The position numbers and the translations under genes are program-made. This document shows positions 45,537 through 56,163 of a stretch of DNA of 64,000 nt, one piece after another. Source of the stretch: Mesorhizobium muleiense (lineage in GTDB: Bacteria; Pseudomonadota; Alphaproteobacteria; Rhizobiales; Rhizobiaceae); the NCBI RefSeq assembly GCF_900099905.1, contig NZ_FNEE01000002.1, positions 558,001-622,000 of the forward strand, given 5' to 3'. How positions within the stretch are numbered: the stretch's first letter is position 1; every line of letters begins with the position of its first letter. The notes beneath the pieces were generated by a model. That model did no database searches, was not told the origin of the DNA, and saw nothing but the letters and a program-made list of their open reading frames with translations.

Positions 45537-46850
45537 TCAACCGAGATAGGGATAGAGCGGAAAACGATCCGTCAACGCGGCCACCTTCGCCTTCACCGCT
45601 GCTTCGGCGGCTGCATTGCCCTCATCGGAATTCGCGGCCTTGAGCCCGTCCAGCACTTCGGCGATGAGCTTGCCGATCTCGCGGAACTCGGCCTGGCCGA
45701 AACCGCGCGTGGTGCCAGCCGGCGTGCCGAGGCGCACGCCCGAGGTGACGAACGGCTTTTCGGGATCGAAAGGGATGCCGTTCTTGTTGCAGGTGATGTT
45801 GGCACGGCCAAGCGCTGCCTCGGCACGCTTGCCGGTGGCGTTCTTCGGCCTGAGGTCAACCAGCATAAGATGGTTGTCGGTGCCGCCGGAGACGATGTCG
45901 AGGCCGGTTTCCTGCAGGCTGGAGGCCAGCGCCTTGGCGTTGGCGGCAACGCTCTCGGCATAGATCTTGAAGCTTGGCTTCAGCGCTTCGCCGAAGGCCA
46001 CCGCCTTGGCGGCGATGACATGCATCAGCGGACCGCCCTGCAGGCCTGGAAACACCGCCGAGTTCATCTTCTTGGCGATGTCCTCGTCATTGCACAGGAT
46101 CATGCCGCCGCGCGGGCCACGCAGCGACTTGTGCGTGGTGGTGGTGACCACATGGGCGTATGGCAGCGGCGACGGATGTACGCCGCCGGCGACCAGGCCG
46201 GCGATGTGTGCCATGTCGACCATCAGATAGGCGCCGATCGAATCGGCGATCTCGCGAAAACGCTTCCAGTCCCAGACGCGCGAATAGGCAGTGCCGCCGG
46301 CCAGGATCAGCTTCGGCCTGGTCTCGTGGGCGGTCTTCTCGATCGCGTCCATGTCGAGCAGGTGATCGTCCCTGCGGACGCCGTAGGAAACGACCTTGAA
46401 CCATTTGCCGCTCATGTTGACCGGCGAACCGTGCGTCAGGTGGCCACCGGAATTCAGGTCGAGCCCCATGAAGGTGTCGCCGGGCTGCAGCAGCGCCAAA
46501 AAGACCGCCTGGTTCATCTGGCTGCCGGAATTCGGCTGAACGTTGGCGAAGTTGCAGCCGAACAGTTTTTTGGCGCGCTCGATGGCCAGGTCCTCGGCCA
46601 CGTCGACGAACTGGCAGCCGCCATAGTAGCGCTTGCCCGGATAGCCCTCGGCGTATTTGTTGGTCATGACCGACCCCTGCGCTTCCAGAACGGCGCGGGA
46701 GACGATGTTTTCCGAAGCGATCAGCTCGATCTCGTGGCGCTGGCGGCCGAGTTCGTTGCGGATCGCGCCGAAAATCTCCGGATCGGCATCGGCAAGCGTG
46801 GTTTCGAAGAAGGATTCGAATTTGTTCGACACTGCCGCTGCTGTTGCCAT
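45537..46850 (-). CDS. glyA: Serine hydroxymethyltransferase
   Basis: A 437-residue PLP enzyme that interconverts serine and glycine with tetrahydrofolate. Key segments: [34 protein letters not shown], the pyridoxal lysine in [14 protein letters not shown] and the folate/PLP region [14 protein letters not shown]. The ATG at 46850 (MATAAAV) is the best fit; the frame upstream to 46895 is likely untranslated. It is transcribed alone or ahead of the IalB-like gene, 81 bases downstream. Confidence 0.97.
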   Translation of the reverse strand: MATAAAVSNKFESFFETTLADADPEIFGAIRNELGRQRHEIELIASENIVSRAVLEAQGSVMTNKYAEGYPGKRYYGGCQFVDVAEDLAIERAKKLFGCNFANVQPNSGSQMNQAVFLALLQPGDTFMGLDLNSGGHLTHGSPVNMSGKWFKVVSYGVRRDDHLLDMDAIEKTAHETRPKLILAGGTAYSRVWDWKRFREIADSIGAYLMVDMAHIAGLVAGGVHPSPLPYAHVVTTTTHKSLRGPRGGMILCNDEDIAKKMNSAVFPGLQGGPLMHVIAAKAVAFGEALKPSFKIYAESVAANAKALASSLQETGLDIVSGGTDNHLMLVDLRPKNATGKRAEAALGRANITCNKNGIPFDPEKPFVTSGVRLGTPAGTTRGFGQAEFREIGKLIAEVLDGLKAANSDEGNAAAEAAVKAKVAALTDRFPLYPYLG

Positions 46851-47111
46851 GCTTGAGATCCTTGTCGTCCGGGGGGTCTGCCGCGCCATTAACACAGTTG
46901 CTTTCGCCCCGCCACGTTTGCGGCGCGAAATTTGCTGGTCGGATTGCGGCAGCGTGGCGAAGAGCCACCTATTTCCTCGCCTGCCGGCCGTTCAGCAAGG
47001 CTTCGCGACGCCACTTGGGCCAGCAGAGGACTTTCACCTCCAGTCATTGACCGGCTACCATCCCGGCCAAACGGTGCTTGCGCACCACGCGCGATGCCTG
47101 GCGCACATCAA
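46851..47111. other. glyA upstream region
   Basis: About 260 bases with no supported gene. It contains the glyA promoter. No riboswitch could be recognised by eye. Confidence 0.4.
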
Positions 47112-47136
47112 AAAGGCCGCCTCGATGGCGGCCTTT
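47112..47136 (-). terminator. Intrinsic terminator of the L,D-transpeptidase gene
   Basis: A 10-base perfect stem (AAAGGCCGCC at 47112 and GGCGGCCTTT ending 47136) with a 5-base loop is followed on the minus strand by a T-run. It lies 24 bases beyond the stop. Confidence 0.85.
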
Positions 47137-47160
47137 CATCAATTCAATAAGATCAGTGGC

Positions 47161-48414
47161 TTAGAGCGCAGAGGTGATCTGCAGCTCGTTGGCTCCGTCG
47201 AGCCCGTAAATGTCGTCGCGGAACTGCACGACGCCAGGCCCCGTCGACCAGGCCGAGATGTAGAGGAAAAAGACCGGCACCGGATTGGTAACCTGCACCG
47301 GGATGTTCTCGCCGCTCTTGATCGACGCCTCGAAATGCTGGCGGCTCCAGCCCGGCGTGTCGCGCAGGATCCAGGTGACGAGGTCGCGCACGTTCTGGAC
47401 GCGCACGCAGCCCGAGGAATCGAAGCGCATCATCTTGCCGAACAGGCTCTGCTGCGGCGTGTCGTGCATGTAGACGCCGTCCGGACTCGGGAAATTGATC
47501 TTGACCGAGGCCATCGCATTGCCGGCGCCCGGATCCTGGCGAAAGCGGTATTTCTCCGCGTCGTCGGTCGACCAGTCGACAGTCAGTGGATCGACCTCGC
47601 TGCCATCCGGTGCGAACAGCCGGATCTTGCTGTCCTTGAGATAATTGGGGTCCTTCCGCATCAGCGGAATGATGTCCTTGCGCACGATCGAGACCGGCGC
47701 GTTCCAGTACGGATTGACGATGATCTCGTTGATCTTGGAATCGACGATCGGCGTCTGGCGATCGATCTTGCCGACGACGGCAGTGTGGCGCAGCACGACG
47801 CGGTCGTTTTCGACCGCTTCGATCTGGGCGCCGGGAATATCGACCAATACATAGCGGTTGCCCAGCGTACCGGCGCGTTCGTTCAGCCGCTGCAGGTTGG
47901 TCTGCAGCTGGCCAAGCCGGACCTGCGCCGAGACATTCATCGCCGCATAGCTATATTGGCCCAGGGTCCCGTCGGAAGGCAGGCCATGACGCGCCTGGAA
48001 GCGCTTGACCGCCGCATCGACATAGGAATCGAAGGCCTCTGAAAGGCCGGCGCTCTGCGCCAGGTCACCCGAAATCATCAAGCGCCTGCGCAATGGCACC
48101 ACGTCGGGATCGATGACGCCGAGTTGCAATTTCTTGGTGTCCGGGACCCGCTCCCAGCCGCCCTGCGCGACAATGTTCTGATACTGCGCGATCGCCTGCT
48201 CGGTGTACGCAACGGTCTGTAGGCTGACGATCGGCAGCGTCGAGGCCACCTTGCCGCCCTCGCTGGCGCGGGCGTCGAACTGGTCGTTCCAGTTGCCGCG
48301 GCCCGAGGATTTCAGGATGTCCGCGATCACGTCCTGCGCGCTGGCGCCACCGGCAACCATCGTCGCGGCCAACGCGGAGGCTCCGGAAAGGAAGAAACGG
48401 CGACTGGTTCTCAT
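47161..48414 (-). CDS. L,D-transpeptidase (YcbB/LdtD-like, Tat signal)
   Basis: A 417-residue periplasmic enzyme that forms 3-3 peptidoglycan cross-links or anchors proteins. The N-terminus MRTSRRFFLSGASALAA is a twin-arginine signal. A peptidoglycan-binding-like helical region (YVDAAVKRFQARHGLPSDGTL) precedes the YkuD domain. The YkuD active site is intact: His in GVYMHDTPQQSLFG and SSGCVRVQN with the catalytic Cys. It is the likely LdtP counterpart, next to the LdtR-type regulator. Confidence 0.9.
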   Translation of the reverse strand: MRTSRRFFLSGASALAATMVAGGASAQDVIADILKSSGRGNWNDQFDARASEGGKVASTLPIVSLQTVAYTEQAIAQYQNIVAQGGWERVPDTKKLQLGVIDPDVVPLRRRLMISGDLAQSAGLSEAFDSYVDAAVKRFQARHGLPSDGTLGQYSYAAMNVSAQVRLGQLQTNLQRLNERAGTLGNRYVLVDIPGAQIEAVENDRVVLRHTAVVGKIDRQTPIVDSKINEIIVNPYWNAPVSIVRKDIIPLMRKDPNYLKDSKIRLFAPDGSEVDPLTVDWSTDDAEKYRFRQDPGAGNAMASVKINFPSPDGVYMHDTPQQSLFGKMMRFDSSGCVRVQNVRDLVTWILRDTPGWSRQHFEASIKSGENIPVQVTNPVPVFFLYISAWSTGPGVVQFRDDIYGLDGANELQITSAL

Positions 48415-48775
48415 GTACGCTCCAGATAGTCCTGTAACAGTTTTTTTTCACCGGGCAATCCGCCCGCATGCTAGGCCCTGCCCACTCTAAGGTTGGCGCC
48501 CTTAACAATTAGCCAACCATGCACCACTCGATTCTGTGCGAGAACGCGCCGGGCGCGACGCGCCTTCACTGAGGCGGTTGGCGGGGAGACGGATTGGCTC
48601 GCGCCGCTACATCACCGCGTTTTCGCTTCCACCGGGAATATGGCGGCAACGTGACCCTGACCGCGATTTGGATCGGCTGGCCTCACGAAACGCAAAGACC
48701 GATGCTTTTCGGCACCGGTCTTTTGGATCGCTCCCCGACCGCGCCAGTGGCGCGGTTGCATGCGATGGACATGGT
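48415..48775. promoter_or_regulatory. Intergenic region upstream of the L,D-transpeptidase gene
   Basis: This 361-base region between ldtR and the transpeptidase gene (both leftward) must hold the transpeptidase promoter and the probable LdtR-binding site. No palindromic operator stands out by eye. A terminator for ldtR lies at its right end. Confidence 0.45.
48694..48723 (-). terminator. Intrinsic terminator of the LdtR-type gene
   Basis: AAAGACCG at 48694 pairs with CGGTCTTT at the right arm, with additional GC pairing around a TTTTC loop. It lies 52 bases beyond the regulator stop and can work on either strand. Confidence 0.75.
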
Positions 48776-49291
48776 TTACATGCGATAGGCGATGGTGTCG
48801 TTCCAGAAGCGGTCGAGGCGCTGCAGGGCGCGGTTCATTTGCTTGAATTCTTCCGTGTTGATGCCACCGACCTGCTCGATCGAGCCGACATGACGCTCGT
48901 AGAGGCCGGCGACGACTTCCGCCACCTCACTGCCCTTCGGCGTCAGCGAGACCCGCACCGAACGGCGGTCGATGCGCGAGCGCTGGTGGTTGATGAAGCC
49001 GAGATCGACCAGCTTCTTCAGATTATAGGAGACGTTCGAGCCGAGATAATAGCCGCGCGAGCGCAACTCGCCGGCGGTCAGTTCCGAATTGCCGATATTG
49101 AAGAGCAGCAGCGCCTGGATGGCGTTGATATCGGAACGGCCGTTGCGGTCGAATTCGTCCTTGATCACGTCAAGCAGGCGGCGGTGCAGCCGTTCCACCA
49201 GCTGCAGCGATTCCATGTACAGCGAACGGATCGCCTCGCGGCGGTCATCGGATACGTTGGCGGTCTTCGCCGCCGGACGGGAATTGATCAT
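48776..49291 (-). CDS. ldtR: MarR-family regulator, LdtR type
   Basis: A 171-residue winged-helix protein. It contains AIQALLLFNIGNSELTAGEL, LGSNVSYNLKKLVDLGFI and the wing RSRIDRRSVRVSLTPKG, the MarR DNA-binding core, with long dimerisation helices. The sequence strongly resembles LdtR of Rhizobiales and Liberibacter, which activates the L,D-transpeptidase gene ldtP and responds to small ligands. The ATG at 49291 is chosen by family length; AGAGG lies upstream. Confidence 0.85.
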   Translation of the reverse strand: MINSRPAAKTANVSDDRREAIRSLYMESLQLVERLHRRLLDVIKDEFDRNGRSDINAIQALLLFNIGNSELTAGELRSRGYYLGSNVSYNLKKLVDLGFINHQRSRIDRRSVRVSLTPKGSEVAEVVAGLYERHVGSIEQVGGINTEEFKQMNRALQRLDRFWNDTIAYRM

Positions 49292-49546
49292 TGTCTTCGC
49301 CTCTCGTTTGTCGCCTGGTGATTTTTTGTTTTTCACCTTGATCGCGACACTATCGAATACTCATAAAATTCGACTTAAACGCTAGGGCTAACAAGAGCTT
49401 ACCGGTAATAGGTTTCGAAAGAGGCTTAACGAAGGGTCACCCCAACAAGGACGATTAACCTAAAGATTTAGCCAATGAGTCAGGGCGGTAATTTGCCCGT
49501 CCAACCGGACGCGTGGGTTATTCTTGTTGAGCATCGATCCGATGCT

Positions 49547-49969
49547 CTATTGCCGGCTCCGGCGCTTCTGCACCCAGATCACCACGCGAAAGACGATGTA
49601 GAGCAGCGCCACCGCCGCATGCGAGGCGACGATCAGCGGCCGGTGACCGAAGAGCTCGGGAAAGCCGGCATGCATGACGGTCTCGGTCGCCGCGCAGATG
49701 AACCAGATCACCGGCCCCCAGGAGGCCAGCATCCACAGACCGGCGGCGGCGAAGGGAAAGAAGACGGCGAGCGTCACCGCCGCCACCTGCCAATGCACCG
49801 GCATCAGGTCGAAGCGCCACAACGAGCCGGGATAGAAGCCGATCAGCCGGATCCAGTACAAAATCCCGAACAACAGACAGTAGCCTGAGATGACGCGCTG
49901 AAACCAGGCGAAGATGACCTCGACCGTCGAGGGCTGGAGCACGACGCGTCTCGACGTGACCTCGCTCAC
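49547..49969 (-). CDS. DUF6163-like four-helix membrane protein
   Basis: A 140-residue inner-membrane protein with four helices (about 22-45, 60-80, 85-102, 113-132) and short loops (GFYPGSLWRFDLMP, HAGFPELFGHRP). This matches a small rhizobial family of unknown function annotated DUF6163. The GTG start overlaps the stop of the upstream hydratase-family gene (GTGA), so they are co-translated. Confidence 0.7.
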   Translation of the reverse strand: MSEVTSRRVVLQPSTVEVIFAWFQRVISGYCLLFGILYWIRLIGFYPGSLWRFDLMPVHWQVAAVTLAVFFPFAAAGLWMLASWGPVIWFICAATETVMHAGFPELFGHRPLIVASHAAVALLYIVFRVVIWVQKRRSRQ

Positions 49970-51009
49970 AGCTTGAGTTCCCGTTCGCCGAGCGGAGCGA
50001 AATAGGCATCGACGTCGGCAGCACTGACGTCGTCGATGCCTGCCGGCCGCCATTGCGGCGTCGAGCCCTTGTCGATGATGGCGGCGCGGATGCCCTCGTA
50101 GAAATCGTGGCCGGCAAGCATGCGGTTGAGGATACGGAACTCCATCCGCATGCACTCGTCCATCGACAGCGTCAGCCCGGCGCTTATCTCGCGCCAGGCA
50201 ACATGCAGGCTGGTCGGCGAGCGGGTGCGGATTGTCGCCAGCGTCCTTGCCGCGAACGCGTCTGCGGGTGCGGCGCGCTCCAGGCTGCCGATGATGTCGC
50301 TCAGCGACGGCTGCGCGAAATGGCGGGCGATGGCTTCCAGTGTCGGACTGTCCGTTTCGCGCCGGGCCGGGACGGAAAAGCCGCGCAGCGCCGCTTCAGG
50401 GTCGCCTGTCGCAACCAGCCGGTCGAGAAAGCCGGCCTGGTCCTGCGCCTTGATCGTGTTCGTCGCCAGGCCCGACCACAAAGCGTCGCCATAGCGGATG
50501 CGGTTTCCGGTCAGGGCCAGATACATGCCGAAGCTGCCGCCGAGGCCCGGCAGCAGATGACTGGCGCCGACATCCGGGAAAAAGCCGATGCCGACTTCCG
50601 GCATGGCGAACTGGGCGTTCTCGGTCAGCAGCCGATGCGAGCCGTGGAACGAGATGCCGACGCCGCCGCCCATGACGATGCCGTCGATCAGCGCGACATA
50701 GGGTTTTTCGAACCGCGCGATGCGGGCGTTCAGCCGGTATTCGTCGGCGAAGAAATCGACCGGCGGCTTTCCCGCCCGGCCGGCCTCGTAGATGTGGAGG
50801 ATGTCGCCGCCGGCCGAAAACGCCCTGCCCTCGGCCTTGACGACGACAACATCGATGCCGTCGTCGCGCTCCCAGGCGCGCAGCGCCTTGTCGAGCGCCT
50901 TGACCATGCGATGGGTGACGGCATTGAGCGCCTGCGGCCGCGTCAGCGTGACGACGCCGGCGCTGCCCAGTCGTTCGAAGCGGATCTCGTTGCCGCCGCC
51001 AAAATCCAT
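49966..51009 (-). CDS. 3-hydroxyisobutyryl-CoA hydrolase/enoyl-CoA hydratase family protein
   Basis: A 347-residue crotonase-fold enzyme. The oxyanion-hole motif AFSAGGDILHIYEAGR (about 65) and GGGVGISFHGSHRLLTENAQFAMPEVGIGFFPD (split: MGGGVGISFHGSHR and MPEVGIGFFPDVG) match HIBCH, which releases 3-hydroxyisobutyrate in valine breakdown. The longer C-terminal region with DECMRMEFRI and the final DVDAYFAP are HIBCH-like. The ATG at 51009 begins MDFGGGNEIRFER. Confidence 0.85.
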   Translation of the reverse strand: MDFGGGNEIRFERLGSAGVVTLTRPQALNAVTHRMVKALDKALRAWERDDGIDVVVVKAEGRAFSAGGDILHIYEAGRAGKPPVDFFADEYRLNARIARFEKPYVALIDGIVMGGGVGISFHGSHRLLTENAQFAMPEVGIGFFPDVGASHLLPGLGGSFGMYLALTGNRIRYGDALWSGLATNTIKAQDQAGFLDRLVATGDPEAALRGFSVPARRETDSPTLEAIARHFAQPSLSDIIGSLERAAPADAFAARTLATIRTRSPTSLHVAWREISAGLTLSMDECMRMEFRILNRMLAGHDFYEGIRAAIIDKGSTPQWRPAGIDDVSAADVDAYFAPLGERELKL

Positions 51010-51214
51010 CGCCTAAAGAATCCCTCGCCCAATGCCGCCGGGACTGAAGTGCTAAAGCGTGGCGCATGGCTGCGTCAATGCCAAGCCGCAATCCCGTCCG
51101 GCAACAACGGTCAGGAACTCGTATACCGGTATCCAGCTTGTGCCTGGCACTATCGTGCCGCATTGGTCAGCGGCGGAGGCTCGTGTTAAAAGCCGCCAAT
51201 CCGGAGTTTTGGCG

Positions 51215-52246
<1,032 letters not shown>

Positions 52247-52288
52247 GCATCGTTTTGGGATTCTGCTGCAATCCGCTAGAATGGACCC

Positions 52289-52585
52289 ATGAGCAGGAAC
52301 GAGGTCATCGAACGGTTGCAGAGAAACGCAGATGCCATCAAAGGCATGGGCGCGACTTCGCTGTATCTGTTCGGGTCGGCAGCGCGGGACGATGCCCAGC
52401 CGGACAGCGATCTTGATCTGTTCATCGACTATGACCCGGCGCGGCGCTTTTCTCTGATCGACCTGGTCGGGATCAAGCAATTTCTGGAAGAGAAGATGTC
52501 AACGGAAATCGACATCACCACGCGTGACAGCCTTCATCCCATGTTGAAGGCCGAGATCGAACGATCGGCCGTGCGCGTATTCTGA
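52289..52585 (+). CDS. MNT-type minimal nucleotidyltransferase (antitoxin of a HEPN/MNT pair)
   Basis: A 98-residue nucleotidyltransferase. The motif GSAARDDAQPDSDLD fits the GS-x10-DxD signature of MntA antitoxins, which add AMP to and so silence HEPN toxins. The family core FIDYDPARRFSLIDLVGI follows. The TGA stop overlaps the ATG of the HEPN gene by one base, a typical tight antitoxin-toxin pair. It lies 42 bases after hemB. Confidence 0.88.
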   Translation: MSRNEVIERLQRNADAIKGMGATSLYLFGSAARDDAQPDSDLDLFIDYDPARRFSLIDLVGIKQFLEEKMSTEIDITTRDSLHPMLKAEIERSAVRVF

Positions 52586-52935
52586 TGGCCGTCCGCCGGA
52601 TCGAGCCTATCCTGGCCGAGATCATGGCGGCTTTGGATGGCATCAGCACTGCCACCGCCGGCAAGACTCTGGACGACTTTCGTGACGACTGGCTGCTTCG
52701 TCATGGCGTGGAGCGCGGCATCGAGATTATCTCCGAAGCCACCCGGCACATCCCGGACGATTTGCTCGCTCTTGCTCCAGAAATTCCCTGGAAACAGATT
52801 CGTGGAATTGGCAACGTTTTGCGTCACGAATACCACAAGACTTCCGACGCCATCGTCTGGACCGTAGTGACAGACAGTCTGTCGCCGCTCCGCCTAGCTG
52901 TCGAGCGCATACTCGAGGCGTCGCGGCGCAAGTAG
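52585..52935 (+). CDS. HEPN-domain (DUF86/HepT-like) toxin
   Basis: A 116-residue helical HEPN protein. The ribonuclease motif region reads IRGIGNVLRHEYHKTSD; the family hallmark is R-x4-6-H with a nearby Tyr, and here the spacing from the first Arg is slightly longer, while RHEY is intact. Partner MntA is encoded just upstream. HEPN-MNT modules act as tRNA- or mRNA-cleaving growth inhibitors controlled by AMPylation; activity here is inferred. Confidence 0.85.
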   Translation: MAVRRIEPILAEIMAALDGISTATAGKTLDDFRDDWLLRHGVERGIEIISEATRHIPDDLLALAPEIPWKQIRGIGNVLRHEYHKTSDAIVWTVVTDSLSPLRLAVERILEASRRK

Positions 52936-53070
52936 CTGCTGCAACTACCCCTTCTTTGCGAGCCAAACGAGCCGCTTTCTGCTCGGCAGCGAAATACCGC
53001 TTGCAAAACGCAATCGGTCTAGATAGAAACAACTGCTTGCATTTCACAACTGGATTAGAGGGAGGTCCTC

Positions 53071-53715
53071 ATGTCAAAGCTTCGCGTCAACGCTTTCACC
53101 GTATCTATCGACGGCTTCGGCGCCGGTCCCGACCAGGACCTGAAAGAGCCGCTGGGCGTCGGCGGGGAAGCCCTGCACACATGGATGTTCGGCACCCGAA
53201 GCTTCCGCAACATGTCCGGCGAAGATGACGGGACCACGGATACCGACGACGCGTTCGCCACGCGCAGCTTCGAAAACATCGGCGCGTGGATCATGGGCCG
53301 CAACATGTTCGGGCCGATCCGCGGCGCTTGGCCCGATGACACCTGGAAGGGCTGGTGGGGAGACAATCCGCCCTACCATGTGCCGGTCTTCGTGCTCACC
53401 CACCATCCGCGGGATCCTATCGTCATGGAGGGCGGCACGACCTTCTATTTCGTGACCGACGGCATTCACTCGGCGCTGGAAAAGGCGAAAGCCGCGGCAG
53501 ACGGCAAGGATGTCCGGCTCGGCGGCGGCGTCGCCACGATCCGGCAATATCTGAGGGAAAAGCTCATCGACGACATGCATCTGGCGATATCGCCGATGCT
53601 GCTCGGCTCAGGCGAGAACCTTTTTGCCGGCATCGACATGGTCAAACTCGGCTACCGCTGCAGCGAGCAGGTGGGCACGCCGAATGCCATGCATGTCACC
53701 ATCGAGCGGGCGTGA
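53071..53715 (+). CDS. DHFR/RibD-C family reductase-like protein
   Basis: A 214-residue member of the RibD C-terminal/DHFR-like family. It shows VNAFTVSIDGFGAGPDQ at the start, GRNMFGPIRGAW, a HHPRDPIVMEGGTTFYFV strand and LGGGVATIRQYLREKLIDDMHL (split: LGGGVATIRQYL), followed by PMLLGSGENLFAG. The function is unknown; such proteins are common in soil bacteria. GGGAGG lies before the ATG. Confidence 0.85.
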   Translation: MSKLRVNAFTVSIDGFGAGPDQDLKEPLGVGGEALHTWMFGTRSFRNMSGEDDGTTDTDDAFATRSFENIGAWIMGRNMFGPIRGAWPDDTWKGWWGDNPPYHVPVFVLTHHPRDPIVMEGGTTFYFVTDGIHSALEKAKAAADGKDVRLGGGVATIRQYLREKLIDDMHLAISPMLLGSGENLFAGIDMVKLGYRCSEQVGTPNAMHVTIERA

Positions 53716-53730
53716 GCCTGGTTAAGTTCC

Positions 53731-53894
53731 CCCTTCTCCCCTTGTGGGAGAAGGTGGCCGAGCGAAGCTCGGTCGGATGAGGGGTGTTCCAGCTTGGCGC
53801 ACAGCGCCAGGATCACCAGCGCCTCATTTCTTCCAACACCCTCTTCCGTCTCGGCGCTGCGCGCCGATCCACCTTCTCCCACAAGGGGAGAAGG
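53731..53894. repeat. MITE-like element with 26-base terminal inverted repeats
   Basis: The left arm 53732-53757 (beginning CCTTCTCCCCTTG) and right arm 53869-53894 are perfect reverse complements by my reading. The interior also contains a partly paired block (GAGGGGTGTT/AACACCCTC). The element lies between the DHFR-like and ppk2 3' ends, which converge on it, and may act as a terminator. Confidence 0.9.
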
Positions 53895-53908
53895 AAGAGG
53901 CGCGCTCC

Positions 53909-54829
53909 TCAATACTTCTCCGGAACATACAGCTCGCGCGGCAGCACCTGGCGCTCGTATTCTGGATTGAAGACGCGATCGGGCAGCGTGATCTCTTCGT
54001 GCGGCACTTCCTCATAAGGCATCTGCTTGAGGAGATGATCGATGCAGTTCAGCCGCGCCCGCTTCTTGTCGTTGCCCTCGACGATGAACCAGGGGGCTTC
54101 GGGAATGTTGGTGCGGGCGAAGGTCTCTTCCTTGGCCTTGGTATACTGTTCCCAGCGCACGCGCGACTGCAGGTCCATCGGCGACAGCTTCCACTGCTTC
54201 ATCGGATCATGGATGCGCATCTGAAAGCGCATCTGCTGCTCCTCGTCGGTGATGGAGAACCAGTATTTGACCAGGGTGATGCCGGAGCGGACCAGCATGC
54301 GCTCGAACTCCGGCACGTCGCGAAAAAACTCCTCGACCTGGTCCGGCTCGGCGAAGCCCATCACACGTTCGACGCCGGAGCGGTTATACCAGGAGCGGTC
54401 GAACAGCACGATCTCGCCGCCTGCCGGCAGATGCGGCACGTAGCGCTGAAAATACCATTGCGATTTCTCGCGCTCGGTCGGCGCCGGAAGTGCGACGACG
54501 CGGCAGATGCGCGGATTGAGCCGCTGGGTGATGCGCTTGATGACGCCCCCCTTGCCGGCCGAATCGCGGCCCTCGAAAACCACCACCAGCTTCTTCCTGG
54601 TGTAAGCCACCCAGGACTGCAGCTTGATCAATTCGGATTGCAGCGTGATCAGGTCGCGAAAATATTGCAGGCGATCCATCGAGGGCGGATGCGCGTTCTT
54701 GTAGATCTTGGCGATTTCCAGCGACAGCGCCGGTTCCGACATCTCCAGCTCGTAGTCCTCGTCGAGCGTGTCGGCGAGTTCCGCTTCCAGCCAGTCCCTG
54801 GCGGGAGAATTCTGTTTTGCTTCGGTCAT
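53909..54829 (-). CDS. ppk2: Polyphosphate kinase 2 (PPK2)
   Basis: A 306-residue PPK2-family kinase that transfers phosphate between polyphosphate and nucleotides. Walker A is FEGRDSAGKGGVIKRIT (about residue 89), Walker B/lid lies at VLFDRSWYNRSGVERVMGF and an RIHDPMKQWKLSPMD block follows. The one-domain length and motif set suggest class I (nucleoside diphosphate/polyphosphate). The stop is 14 bases from the repeat element. Confidence 0.93.
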   Translation of the reverse strand: MTEAKQNSPARDWLEAELADTLDEDYELEMSEPALSLEIAKIYKNAHPPSMDRLQYFRDLITLQSELIKLQSWVAYTRKKLVVVFEGRDSAGKGGVIKRITQRLNPRICRVVALPAPTEREKSQWYFQRYVPHLPAGGEIVLFDRSWYNRSGVERVMGFAEPDQVEEFFRDVPEFERMLVRSGITLVKYWFSITDEEQQMRFQMRIHDPMKQWKLSPMDLQSRVRWEQYTKAKEETFARTNIPEAPWFIVEGNDKKRARLNCIDHLLKQMPYEEVPHEEITLPDRVFNPEYERQVLPRELYVPEKY

Positions 54830-55085
54830 TTATGCTGCTCCGCGTGCACGCCCGCGTCGGCCTCGGCCTGCCGGCCGAGATCGGACACCTTGAGCCGACT
54901 TGCATATAGGCCCGCAATGACGGTTTTATTGCAGCCGGCCCGCACGCCGGTCGCCCAACTCCGCGAGATGTGATCGATCAGCCTGCCTGGCACGCACGAC
55001 AAGCGGCTCGAATTGTCCTACAAATGCCAGGTTTCCCCGAGCAACCTTCAAAGCACCCTTTTCAACGCTATCGCGAGGATCTGAC

Positions 55086-56129
55086 ATGGAATACCGCACA
55101 CTCGGCCGTTCCGGGCTGAAGGTTTCGACGCTGACCATGGGCACCATGACTTTTGGCGGCGCTGGCGCATTTTCGGCGGTCGGCAAGACCGATCTCGACG
55201 AGGCACGCCGGATGATCGACCTCTGCATCGATGCCGGCATCAATCTCATCGACACCGCCAATGTCTATTCGAACGGGCTTTCGGAAGAGATCATCGGCGA
55301 AGCGCTCGGCGGCAAACGCAAGGGCGATGTGCTGATCGCCTCCAAGGCGCGCATGCGGATCGGCGACGGTCCCAACGATGAGGGCCTGTCGCGCTATCAT
55401 CTGATCCGCGAGTGCGAGAAGAGCCTGAAGCGCCTCAGGACCGACGTCATCGACATCTATTTCCTGCACGAATGGGACGGCACGACGCCGCTCGAAGAGA
55501 CCATCGCCGCGCTCGACACGCTCGTCAGCCAGGGCAAGATCCGCTATGTCGGCTGCTCCAACTATTCCGGCTGGCAAGTGATGAAGGCGCTGGGGATCAG
55601 CGACCGCCAGCACCAGCCGCGCTTCGTCACCCAGCAGATCCACTACACGCTGGAAGCGCGCGAAGCCGAATACGAACTGCTGCCGATCTCGGTCGACCAG
55701 GGGCTTGGCGTGCTGGTATGGAGCCCGCTCGCCGGTGGACTGCTGTCCGGCAAATACCACCGCGACCAGGCCACCGCCCGCCAGATCAGCGGCTGGACCG
55801 AACCGCCGATCCGCGACGAGGATCGGCTGTGGCGGATCGTCGACGTGCTTGCCCATATCGGCGAGAACCATGGCGTTTCGGCGGCGCAGGTGGCGCTTGC
55901 CTGGCTGCTCGGCCGGCCCGCGGTCAGTTCGCTGGTGATCGGCGGACGGACCGAAGCGCAGTTCAAGGACAATATCGCCGCAGCCGGCCTGGTGCTGACC
56001 AGCGATGAGCGCGCACGCCTCGACGCTGTGAGCCGCCCGCCCGTTCTCTACCCCTATTGGCACCAGCAATTCACGGCAAAAGACCGGTTTGGTCCGGCCG
56101 ATCTGGTTCTTGACCGGGAGGACATCTGA
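55086..56129 (+). CDS. Aldo/keto reductase
   Basis: A 347-residue NADPH-dependent TIM-barrel oxidoreductase. The catalytic set is visible: Asp and Tyr in LIDTANVYSNGLSEEI, Lys in VLIASKARM and His in FLHEWDGTTPLEE. The C-terminal cofactor region has WLLGRPAVSSLVIGGRTEAQ. The substrate is unknown. It starts MEYRTLGRSGLKVS, typical for the family. It is divergent from ppk2 across a 256-base gap in which I see no further feature. Confidence 0.92.
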   Translation: MEYRTLGRSGLKVSTLTMGTMTFGGAGAFSAVGKTDLDEARRMIDLCIDAGINLIDTANVYSNGLSEEIIGEALGGKRKGDVLIASKARMRIGDGPNDEGLSRYHLIRECEKSLKRLRTDVIDIYFLHEWDGTTPLEETIAALDTLVSQGKIRYVGCSNYSGWQVMKALGISDRQHQPRFVTQQIHYTLEAREAEYELLPISVDQGLGVLVWSPLAGGLLSGKYHRDQATARQISGWTEPPIRDEDRLWRIVDVLAHIGENHGVSAAQVALAWLLGRPAVSSLVIGGRTEAQFKDNIAAAGLVLTSDERARLDAVSRPPVLYPYWHQQFTAKDRFGPADLVLDREDI

Positions 56130-56163
56130 CAACGATCCGGATCAGGTCGAAGTCGCCGCGGGC

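Noticed and set aside
47025..47040. AGGTGAAAGTCCTC-like block (minus strand) resembling a group II intron segment
   Set aside because: No domain V hairpin, no reverse transcriptase gene and no other conserved intron parts nearby.
53652..53912. Frames inside the 53731-53894 repeat element
   Set aside because: They translate the inverted repeat arms and have no independent support.
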